From contig NZ_JARUBM010000002.1 in NCBI RefSeq assembly GCF_029626175.1, forward strand, positions 1,550,001 to 1,614,000: a DNA stretch of 64,000 nt. Reading direction: 5' to 3'. Source of the stretch: Micromonospora sp. WMMD1082. GTDB lineage: Bacteria > Actinomycetota > Actinomycetes > Mycobacteriales > Micromonosporaceae. Within the stretch, counting starts at the first letter, position 1; the number at the start of each line of letters is the position of its first letter. Made by a program: the position numbers and the translations under genes. The notes under the pieces were generated by a model. That model did no database searches and was not told where the DNA came from. It was given only the letters and a program-made list of their open reading frames with translations. Of the stretch, positions 25,089 through 32,517 are shown piece after piece.

Positions 25089-26347
25089 CCGAAACACTGA
25101 TGAGGACTCCGTTACTGCGGGCGGCCGAGGCGATGGCCGCGTGCATCACCGACACCCTTACCGAGCCGCCGCCCCCGGATTTCGCAGCGGACGACTATGG
25201 GCCACGTAGTACCCGCTGGTACGCCCAGTCGCTGTCCCGGGGTGCCGCCGGGGTGGCACTCCTGCACGGAGTGCGAGCGCAAACGGGACACGGTGGGTGG
25301 GAACCGGTCCATGAATGGCTGCGACGCGCGACCGCTGACCCGCTGAACAACGGCAGCGGAGCCGGACTCTGGTTCGGCGCACCCGCTGTCACCCACGCGC
25401 TGACCATGGCCATGCCGCACTCCCGCCCGGCAGCCCTGGACGCGCTTGATCATGCCCTCGACGATCTGGTGGAACGCCGCCTGGTCGCTGCCACGGCACG
25501 CCTCGCGGCGCGTACCCGGCCCTCGCTGTCGGAGTTCGATCTCGTACGAGGGCTGACCGGCCTGGGAGCCCACCTGCTGCGCCGCGCCCCGGACGGACAT
25601 CTGCTCCGGCGGGTACTGGCGTACCTGGTCCGGCTCACCGAGCCGGCGCAGACCGACGACGCCGCAGGTCGACTCGCGCCGGGGTGGTGGAGCGCAGACC
25701 CCGCCGACCGCGAAGGTTCGGAGCAGGGTGGGCATGCCAACGTCGGCATGGCGCACGGCATCGCCGGCCCTTTGGCTCTCCTGGCGCTGGCAATGCGGCA
25801 GGACATTCGGGTACCGGGGCACGCGGAGGCGATTCGCCGGATCTGCGCGTGGCTCGACTGCTGGCAGCAGGCAAGCCCTGCGGGTCCATGGTGGCCGGAG
25901 AAGATCACCCTCGCGGAGTTGCACGCCGGGAGGCCCTCCATGGGCGGACCGGCGCGGCCGTCCTGGTGCTACGGCACCCCTGGAGTCGCCCGCGCCCAGC
26001 AGTTGGCCGGGATCGCTCTCGACGACGCCGCCCGGCAAGAGGCGGCGGAAGAGGCCCTGACCTTCTGCCTGGCCGATCCCCGCCAACTCAGCCGGATCGT
26101 CGATCCGTCGCTGTGTCACGGCTGGGCAGGGCTTGCCGCTACGGCCTGGTCTGCCGCCGCCGACGCCCGCACCACCAGCCTCCAGGAACAGCTACCCCAG
26201 ATCGTGCGCCTGCTGATCCAGCACGCCACGGACACCACCCCGACACGATCCGGCTTGATCACCGGCCCCGCCGGAATCGCCCTCACCCTGCACACCGTCG
26301 CGACCGGCACCGACTTCCGCTGGGCCACCAGCCTGCTGATCAAATAG
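25085..26347 (+). CDS. lanC: Lanthionine cyclase LanC
   Basis: This 420-residue cyclase is of the LanC alpha/alpha-barrel type. The zinc ligands are seen as SWCYGTPG (C295) and SLCHGWAG (C344, H345), with the conserved GGHANVGMAHGIAGPLALLA in between the barrel repeats. It should add Cys thiols of the dehydrated precursor to Dha/Dhb to form (methyl)lanthionine rings. The ATG at 25085 overlaps the lanB stop, so they are coupled. All zinc ligands are intact, even though LanB is interrupted, consistent with recent loss of LanB. Confidence 0.92.
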   Translation: MTETLMRTPLLRAAEAMAACITDTLTEPPPPDFAADDYGPRSTRWYAQSLSRGAAGVALLHGVRAQTGHGGWEPVHEWLRRATADPLNNGSGAGLWFGAPAVTHALTMAMPHSRPAALDALDHALDDLVERRLVAATARLAARTRPSLSEFDLVRGLTGLGAHLLRRAPDGHLLRRVLAYLVRLTEPAQTDDAAGRLAPGWWSADPADREGSEQGGHANVGMAHGIAGPLALLALAMRQDIRVPGHAEAIRRICAWLDCWQQASPAGPWWPEKITLAELHAGRPSMGGPARPSWCYGTPGVARAQQLAGIALDDAARQEAAEEALTFCLADPRQLSRIVDPSLCHGWAGLAATAWSAAADARTTSLQEQLPQIVRLLIQHATDTTPTRSGLITGPAGIALTLHTVATGTDFRWATSLLIK

Positions 26348-26361
26348 ACACGGAGAGCGTT

Positions 26362-28446
26362 GTGGATCTCGATCACGAACCCGACACCGAGCCACCAGGC
26401 GTAGCGCCGGTAAGCCGATGGCGCCAACTCAACCTGACCTTCTCGGACTGGCAGACCGCTGAGGAGTTCGCCGCCACGCGGCTCGCCCCTGAGCTCACCG
26501 CTGCGGAAGACCACCGCGCGATCGTCGCCTTCTGGTTCATCCGCAAGAGCGAGACGTGGCGGCTGCGGCTACTGTCCGGCGACCGGCTCGCCCGCGTCTA
26601 CGCCCTTTTCGCCTCCATCACCGACGACGACCGTGTCCGCGGTGTCACCGAGCCCGTCTACCGGCCCGAGGCGTACGCCTTCGGCGGGGACCAGGCAATG
26701 ACGATCGCCCACACCCTCTTCCACGCCGACAGCCGCCACACCCTCGGTCATCTCGCCACCGCCGGCGGCGCCCATCGGCGTGAACTCGGTGTCCTGCTCG
26801 CCACTCGCCTCATGCGCGCCGCCGGACTGGAGTTCTCCGAGCAGGGCGACGTCTGGCGGCTCCTCGCCTCGCGCCGGCACCAGCCGAACGCCCACGCGCC
26901 GAGCCCACGGCTCATCGCGGCGGTGCAGCGCCTACTCACCGCAGCCGACCACACGGCCAGAAGCCCGCTCGTCATCACCCCGCAATGGCCGAGAGCCCAC
27001 GAGCAGGCGGGCACGGACCTCGGCTTCCTCGACCGACACGGCGCGCTGACCCGCGACCTACGCGAGGTGCTGACGCACCACCTCCTGTTCCTGTTCAACC
27101 GGCTCGGCATCTCCGCCACCGACACCTGGCTACTCGCGACGGCGGCCGTGACCGTCACCTTCCACCACCCCTTCGACACCCCATCCGGCTATCAACCCGC
27201 CGCCAAGATCGGAAGTAGGGTCAACGCAGTGAACACTTCCCCCACCGCACCGGCAACGTCGAGTGCCGCGACGCTCCGCGAACAGCTCGCCAGCACGCTC
27301 GAACAGCGCGGCCACATCCGATCCGCCGCCGTCGCGCACGCATTCCGTACGGTGCCCCGCGAGCGGTTCCTCCCCGGCGTCGACCTGGAAACCGTGTACA
27401 CCCGCCGCCAGATCGTCACCAAACGAGACCCCAGCGGTGCGGCGTTGTCGTCAGCGTCGAGCCCCAGCCTCGTCGCGGACATGCTCGAACAACTCGCCCC
27501 ACAACCCGGCCACCGAGTCCTGGAGATCGGCGCGGCCACCGGCATCAACGCCGCCCTACTCGCCGAACTGACCAGCCCCGGCGGCACGGTCGTCACCATC
27601 GAACTCGACCAGGACCTCGCCGACGGCGCCCGCGCCGGCCTCGACCGCGCCGGCTACAACACCGTGAAGGTGATCTGCGGCGACGGAGCCCTCGGCGACC
27701 CCGATCACGCGCCCTACGACCGGATCATCGTCACCGCCGGAGCCTGGGACATCTCCGCCGCCTGGTGGGAACAACTCGCCGACCACGGCCGCATCGTCGT
27801 GCCCCTGCGCGTACACGAAAGCGGCCTGACCCGCTGCTTCGCCTTCGACCGCGCCGGCTCTCACCAGTTGGTCAGCACCACGACACCGCTGGTCTGCGGA
27901 TTCGTCCCCATGCGCGGCAGCACCGAACACACCGACCACCACGTACGCCTCGACACCGACGTGGTTCTCAAACTCGACGCCACCAACCAACCCGACCGCG
28001 CCGCCCTCGCCAAGGCTCTGAGCCACCCCCGGCTCGAACGCTGGACCGGCATCCAGGTCAGCGACGCCGACCCCATCGGCCACCTCGACCTGTGGCTCAT
28101 CGTGCACGCCAACAAGCCGTTCGGCCGCCTCGGCGTCGGTGATACCGCCCGCACCAGCGGACTGGTCACCCCCGCCTACCGATGGGCCGGTGCCGCCATC
28201 TACCAAGGCGGCACCATCGCCTACCTCGCCTTCCAAGACGCGGGCAACGGCCACCACGAACTCGGCGCAATCGCCCACGGCCCGGACGCCACCACGCTCG
28301 CTACCGAGCTGACCAACCTGCTTGACCAATGGGACGAGGCGAACCGCCCCAACCAGCCCACCGTCACCGCGCACCGGGCAGGAACCCGGCCCGCCGGCCA
28401 CGGCGACATCAGCCGAGCCGACACGATCCTCACGATCTCCTTCTGA
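26362..28446 (+). CDS. FxLD-system methyltransferase: SpaB_C-like domain plus PCMT domain
   Basis: A 694-residue fusion. Residues about 17-275 form a thiopeptide-type/SpaB_C-like domain (RWRQLNLTFSDWQTAEEFAA, AIVAFWFIRKSETWRLRL). From about 305 a PCMT (protein isoaspartyl methyltransferase)-like domain begins: SAAVAHAFRTVPRERFLPGV, the SAM site HRVLEIGAATGINAALLAEL (386 onward) and YDRIIVTAGAWDI. A C-terminal extension of about 170 residues follows. In studied lanthipeptide systems such enzymes methylate a core Asp, which collapses through succinimide to isoaspartate. The GTG at 26362 has GGAG about six bases upstream and begins 14 bp after lanC. Last gene of the lan operon; a hairpin follows at 28458. 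Confidence 0.9.
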   Translation: MDLDHEPDTEPPGVAPVSRWRQLNLTFSDWQTAEEFAATRLAPELTAAEDHRAIVAFWFIRKSETWRLRLLSGDRLARVYALFASITDDDRVRGVTEPVYRPEAYAFGGDQAMTIAHTLFHADSRHTLGHLATAGGAHRRELGVLLATRLMRAAGLEFSEQGDVWRLLASRRHQPNAHAPSPRLIAAVQRLLTAADHTARSPLVITPQWPRAHEQAGTDLGFLDRHGALTRDLREVLTHHLLFLFNRLGISATDTWLLATAAVTVTFHHPFDTPSGYQPAAKIGSRVNAVNTSPTAPATSSAATLREQLASTLEQRGHIRSAAVAHAFRTVPRERFLPGVDLETVYTRRQIVTKRDPSGAALSSASSPSLVADMLEQLAPQPGHRVLEIGAATGINAALLAELTSPGGTVVTIELDQDLADGARAGLDRAGYNTVKVICGDGALGDPDHAPYDRIIVTAGAWDISAAWWEQLADHGRIVVPLRVHESGLTRCFAFDRAGSHQLVSTTTPLVCGFVPMRGSTEHTDHHVRLDTDVVLKLDATNQPDRAALAKALSHPRLERWTGIQVSDADPIGHLDLWLIVHANKPFGRLGVGDTARTSGLVTPAYRWAGAAIYQGGTIAYLAFQDAGNGHHELGAIAHGPDATTLATELTNLLDQWDEANRPNQPTVTAHRAGTRPAGHGDISRADTILTISF

Positions 28447-28457
28447 CCGCCTTCAGG

Positions 28458-28484
28458 CCGGGGCGGTGTCCTGTCCCGCCCCGG
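28458..28484 (+). terminator. Hairpin after lanthipeptide operon
   Basis: CCGGGGCGG pairs with CCGCCCCGG across a 9-base loop, 12 bp after the methyltransferase stop. It is a plausible terminator or attenuator before the next gene on the same strand. Confidence 0.5.
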
Positions 28485-28569
28485 TGGACGAGCGCGGCTG
28501 CGCCGTCACGTACGACCCGAACGCACCTCGTTGCCCACATGCGGCCCTTCCGCAGCGGATGAGGACATG

Positions 28570-29658
28570 ATGACTCCGTTTCGTGCCGCCACCATCGCGG
28601 CCCGCTTCCCTCTCGTCGCCCGCAAACGACCGCCCGCGAAACCACTGGACGCTCGGGTAGACCGGCTCGTCAGGCTCGCCGAGACCGCACACCGCGAGAA
28701 CGACCCGGACAAGGCGTCCATGGTGTTCAACGGGGCGGCCCTCGTCGCCTCCGACTGCGGGGACCCCAATCTTGCCCGCGCCTGGTGCCGCCGCCACGCC
28801 AGCCTCTACCTCAGCCAAGCCCCGCTGAACGGCTACACGGCCCGCTTCGCTCTCGAACCAGTCGTCAACCTCGCTCGCCTGAGCATTCGTGACGGCGACG
28901 GCGACGGCGCGTACCGCCTACTCACCCACCTGTACACGGCCATCGTCGGCGGCACTCCCGCTCATCTGGCTGGCCTGGAGATACACCCTCGACAACTTTC
29001 CGCCGAACCCGAAGAACTGAGTCAGATCTACAGTTGGCTGCGCGGCACCCTCCTCTCCGACGGAACCCGCGCCCTCACCCTTGCCGGACGGTGGGACGAC
29101 GCCGTGACCCATGTACGCCGATACGACGGCATCGGACCGACACTCGTTGATGGACGACAGGTCGCGATCGTCGCTCATCTGCTGCGGGACGAAGGGCCGT
29201 CAGCAGCGGCTTTCCTTGCGGCCACCGAGATCGAGGCGCCGTGGGAGCAAGCGGTGCATGGGCTCCTCAAGACCTGGCAGGAGTTGGCCATGGTGACGGT
29301 CGCCGTCGACTTCACCGACCTTGTCGATCGAGTGTCCGCCGTACCGCGAACTCCCGGGCTCGCAGTGTTCCGCGTTCGCCTCGGGTTGACGGCCCTGGAC
29401 CTCTCGCCGGGCTTGCCAACCGATGTCGTAGATGGCCTGATCAAACAGCTGGTGGCAGATGCGATCCACGACGAGGACGCGAACGCGGCGCGCGACCTCA
29501 TCAATCACTCGGCTGTCGCGGCCAAACACCAAGGAACGTTACGCCCCTTGATGAAGGCGAGCGGGTTGGACCAGGGATACCTGCCAGCCACCGCGAGTGA
29601 TCCGCTTTCCGTAGCACTCGATCTGGCCGGAACCGTGATAGCTAGGCGACGTGGTTGA
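28570..29658 (+). CDS. Helical repeat (TPR-like) protein of unknown function
   Basis: A 362-residue, soluble, mainly helical protein. LVRLAETAHRENDPDKASMV, NLARAWCRRHASLYLSQAPL and ARFALEPVVNLARLSIRDGD read like paired helices of a TPR-like fold, and similar proteins accompany actinobacterial RiPP and regulatory loci. There are no catalytic motifs. ATG at 28567 and 28570 are both possible; the second is 5 bases from GAGG. It lies 123 bp past the lan operon, behind a hairpin, and may act in regulation or immunity of that system (inference). Confidence 0.65.
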   Translation: MTPFRAATIAARFPLVARKRPPAKPLDARVDRLVRLAETAHRENDPDKASMVFNGAALVASDCGDPNLARAWCRRHASLYLSQAPLNGYTARFALEPVVNLARLSIRDGDGDGAYRLLTHLYTAIVGGTPAHLAGLEIHPRQLSAEPEELSQIYSWLRGTLLSDGTRALTLAGRWDDAVTHVRRYDGIGPTLVDGRQVAIVAHLLRDEGPSAAAFLAATEIEAPWEQAVHGLLKTWQELAMVTVAVDFTDLVDRVSAVPRTPGLAVFRVRLGLTALDLSPGLPTDVVDGLIKQLVADAIHDEDANAARDLINHSAVAAKHQGTLRPLMKASGLDQGYLPATASDPLSVALDLAGTVIARRRG

Positions 29659-29677
29659 GGTCGTGGAGCAGGACCAC

Positions 29678-29869
29678 ATGAACGGAAACCGTAATCTGAC
29701 TCCACGAGCCACCTGCGTCGGTGACCAGGTCCGGATGCACGGCCACGGGTCGTTGAACGGGAACAGTCTGGCGCTACGGGTAGACGGCACGCCGCTCGGC
29801 CCAAGCTCCCGACCGGCACTCGTTCGGATGAGCGCCTTGCGCGTTACGCCATCGTCGAGGTCGCTATGA
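29678..29869 (+). CDS. Small protein, possibly frameshifted near its C-terminus
   Basis: The frame from ATG 29678 reads NGNRNLTPRATCVGDQVRMH and GNSLALRVDGTPLGPSS, protein-like, then turns into RPALVRMSALRVTPSS. In the neighbouring frame the same DNA reads TGTRSDERLARYAIVEVA, which looks more like a natural ending. A one-base shift near 29805 is likely. As annotated, the TGA overlaps the next ATG. Function unknown. Confidence 0.45.
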   Translation: MNGNRNLTPRATCVGDQVRMHGHGSLNGNSLALRVDGTPLGPSSRPALVRMSALRVTPSSRSL

Positions 29870-30174
29870 GCACGATCTACCTGGCCAGCACCGCGATGGA
29901 AGAGGTCGAACGAGCCCAGGCCGAACTTGAACGCCACCTGACCGTCCGACCGACCGGAGAGTGCGTGACGTGCGGCCAGGTCGAGCCGTGCTCCGGACGC
30001 CAAGAGGCCGGCACCACGATCATCAAGTACGGACTTCTGCCGCGCCGTCGACCAGGCGCTTCAGGGGTACGCCGCACCTCGCCAACCACGGTGAGTGCTG
30101 CGCCGATCTCGTGGTTCGCGTCGGCGACCGACGGCGACGGTCACGAGCTGACCGGGACGGGATCCGAGGCATAG
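29866..30174 (+). CDS. Small Cys-containing protein of unknown function
   Basis: A frame of 102 residues begins STIYLASTAMEEVERAQAEL, then CVTCGQVEPCSGRQEAGTTI with a C-x2-C-x5-C cluster that could bind zinc, then LPRRRPGASG. Similar 65-75 residue proteins occur in actinobacterial accessory regions. The last 30 residues are low-complexity and may result from loss of the original stop. The ATG overlaps the preceding TGA. Confidence 0.6.
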   Translation: MSTIYLASTAMEEVERAQAELERHLTVRPTGECVTCGQVEPCSGRQEAGTTIIKYGLLPRRRPGASGVRRTSPTTVSAAPISWFASATDGDGHELTGTGSEA

Positions 30175-31313
30175 TCGCGCACGGCATCCCGCAGTTCGGT
30201 CGCGAGCGCGAACGTGGAGCTCGGACGAAACACGACCACCCGTGGCTTCTGGAAGCGCGCCAAGCAGGGGTCGTTCTCGGGGTGAGTCGGCCGGGTTCGG
30301 CGGCCATGACGGACGCCGCCAGGCGGGGACTGACGGTGGCAGATGTGCGAGTAGGAGGGATATCTCTTATCAGTCGGTTCCGGTCCACGGCTTCTCCTCA
30401 CCGCCGTCCACGTGCGGGTACGACCTGTTCAAGGGGGCGTGTTCACCCAGCTGTTCGTGGTCGTTGCGTTCCTCGTTGGATCGCTCGTAAGACCTCTCGT
30501 TAGAACCCTCACCCTGAACAGCAGGTGTTCTGCGGCTAATCAGCTCGACCGCTGCATGCTCGGCGGGTGCCGAGGATTCGAGCTGTAGCAGCGGTCGCGC
30601 CGAGCAACCCGCGATGCTCCTTTGTGGCGCGGCGCGGCGTGGCGCGGCGCAGCCCGCCACGTAAAGCAGCAGACGCACCACGGCGAGGATCACCATCTGC
30701 CGACCCGACGTGCCGATCGTGATCCGATGAAGGCGCTCGATGTATACGGGTATCCGAGCCTTGATGGGGGCCTCCCCGCTTCGGGGGCTTACCGCTGGTC
30801 ACCCCTCCATGGGACGAGCGCCGCTGCGGTGGGGATGGTTGGACGGGGCGAGCAGGCGGCGGGGACGAAGGCCGTCCGGCGCGGACGGCGGACGGGGACG
30901 GAGGGAGTCGTACTGGTTGATGCAGACGACCTTGCAGGACGAGGCGCGGACGGGGTCGCCGACCGTCCGGGACGGCGGACGAGGTCGGCGGACGGGGCGT
31001 GTTGGCGCACCGCACCTCATGGCGATCTCGTCCACGGCCCGAGACGGTCAGCCAGACCGCGCGTTCTAGCAGAAGATGATCTTGTTCAAGCAGGTAGAGA
31101 TTCTGTGCAATCTGTCGCCGATCGCATCGGCGTTCCACGCCGCTCCCGTGCCGCCGGAAGTCGGCACCTCAGGGGCCTGACCTGTGTGTTCAACCCGTTG
31201 AGGATCTTGTTCAACCAAGCAACTCGGGGGACGCGAGTTGTTCGGCGCGGGGCGGGGTTTCCAATCCGAGGCCCGGATTTGTAATCCCTTAGTGTCAGCG
31301 CTCGTCGGCGGAC
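30175..31313. other. Gene-poor decayed region of the island
   Basis: About 1.1 kb with no gene I can support on either strand. It is strongly G/C-skewed, with tandem GGCGCGGC-like and CGGACGG-like runs near 30620 and 30880-31000. The 12-mer GATCTTGTTCAA occurs twice, near 31080 and 31206. A short minus-strand stretch (30141-30280) reads RVVVFRPSSTFALATELRDA and could be the tail of a lost gene. The position, just before the recombinase genes, is where replication or transfer genes of an integrative element might once have been. Confidence 0.45.
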
Positions 31314-31700
31314 GTGGCCCACACGCCCATGCCGAAGCCCAGCTCCACCAGCCCCGGCGACCGGCCCCAACCGGCACCCGCCGGGTTTCTCCTTCCCTTT
31401 ACTCACGTCCCCCGCAACCCCGATCCGGGCGTACCGGACGGGCGCGGACCGTCCGCCCCTGAGCCGGGCCACGGCAGACAACGCAGGGCGTCGACCCAGC
31501 CCGATCGGGAGTCTCCGGCTCGCGGTGACGGGCAGTCGGCAGAGGTCACGGTCGCCCGCAGTGATGCACCGGAGGTGCGATTCGACGTCACCGTGCTCGA
31601 CGGCGACGCCGGTCGGCGGCTGGCCGTGCTGCAAGCCGAGGTGATCCTCGACGTGCTGACCTGGCTTCACGACCAGCGGCACCGCGCCGAGCCCGCCTGA
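31314..31700 (+). CDS. Small accessory protein upstream of recombinases
   Basis: The frame runs 128 residues from a GTG. The first 75 residues are Pro/Arg-rich and doubtful. The C-terminal 50 look real: EVTVARSDAPEVRFDVTVLD then RRLAVLQAEVILDVLTWLHD. No domain is recognised. Its place upstream of the recombinase genes suggests an accessory island protein. Confidence 0.5.
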   Translation: MAHTPMPKPSSTSPGDRPQPAPAGFLLPFTHVPRNPDPGVPDGRGPSAPEPGHGRQRRASTQPDRESPARGDGQSAEVTVARSDAPEVRFDVTVLDGDAGRRLAVLQAEVILDVLTWLHDQRHRAEPA

Positions 31701-31867
31701 CCGGTCACCCTCCGGGCCACTCGGCGTGCCGTGGAGTGTGCTGCCGTCGGGGCGGTCTTGATCCCTTCACCGAGTTGAGCGGTGATCGACGTCCACCGGC
31801 CGACCGGCAGCACCGGCGGTCGGCCGTCGCCTGACCAGACACCAACCAACCGCAGGAGGTACGCGTC

Positions 31868-32023
31868 ATGTACGCCACTGCTACCCGCGACGACAGCGGG
31901 CGCATCGTCGTCTACGGCCCCCACGACAAACCAGCCACAGCGCCGAACGATGGGGCAGTCACCGTCGCCGTCCGCCCACCGGGGGCCGCTGACCGCACCA
32001 CCGGCACTTCGGCCGAGGCATGA
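31868..32023 (+). CDS. Very small protein preceding recombinase pair
   Basis: A 51-residue frame, YATATRDDSGRIVVYGPHDK and a Pro/Ala-rich tail. AGGAGG lies eight bases before the ATG, one of the best ribosome sites in the window. The TGA overlaps the ATG of the next gene (ATGA). This coupling makes it the first gene of the recombinase operon and argues that it is real. Function unknown. Confidence 0.6.
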   Translation: MYATATRDDSGRIVVYGPHDKPATAPNDGAVTVAVRPPGAADRTTGTSAEA

Positions 32024-32517
32024 ACATCCGCCGCACGACAGTGCTTCCGCGTGTGGCGTTCTACGGCCGGACCGCCGAGGCCAGCGACCTCGCCACGGCC
32101 ACCCGTGTGCTCGGCGGTCAGTACCAGCGGTGCGTCTCGGTGCTGCCTGACGGCGCGATCACGGCGGTGTTCTCCGACCTCGGCACCCGACCCGACTACC
32201 AGCGGACACCCGCCAGCCTGTTCCTCGACACCGAGCGAGAGATCAGCCGTGACGGTGGTCTGAATGACCTGCTCACCGAGGCGAACCGGCCAGCACGCCG
32301 ATTCGACTTCGTGATCAGCACCGACGTCCACCGCCTATCCCGCCACACGACGACGAGCACCGTGCTCCTGCGCACGTTCGCGGTCGCCGGCATCGAGTTC
32401 CTCCACGCCCCCGAAATCCGCGACGGTGACCGGCGGCCGGTCATGCCCTGGCGACTGCGAAGCGTCGAGTACATCAACGTCCTGACCCAGCTCATCCGCG
32501 ACGGAGGCTACCGGTGA
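32020..32517 (+). CDS. Stand-alone serine-recombinase N-terminal domain lacking the catalytic Ser
   Basis: This 165-residue protein aligns by eye with the resolvase domain of the next gene. VAFYGRTAEASD here matches VAFLGRTSTEEQ there, so the catalytic Ser (S31 in the neighbour) is Ala (A19). Further matches are FDFVISTDVHRLSRH with the FDVVICESIDRIARW region, and the DGGLNDLLTEA segment. No recombinase or zinc-ribbon domain follows. It should be unable to cut DNA; it might modulate the active recombinase, for example as a directionality factor or heterodimer partner, or be decaying. It overlaps both neighbours by four bases. Confidence 0.75.
   Translation: MNIRRTTVLPRVAFYGRTAEASDLATATRVLGGQYQRCVSVLPDGAITAVFSDLGTRPDYQRTPASLFLDTEREISRDGGLNDLLTEANRPARRFDFVISTDVHRLSRHTTTSTVLLRTFAVAGIEFLHAPEIRDGDRRPVMPWRLRSVEYINVLTQLIRDGGYR

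Noticed and set aside
30536..31138. Minus-strand frame of 200 codons
   Set aside because: Arg/Pro-rich, other strands equally open, and no homologue-like motif; left as part of the gene-poor region.
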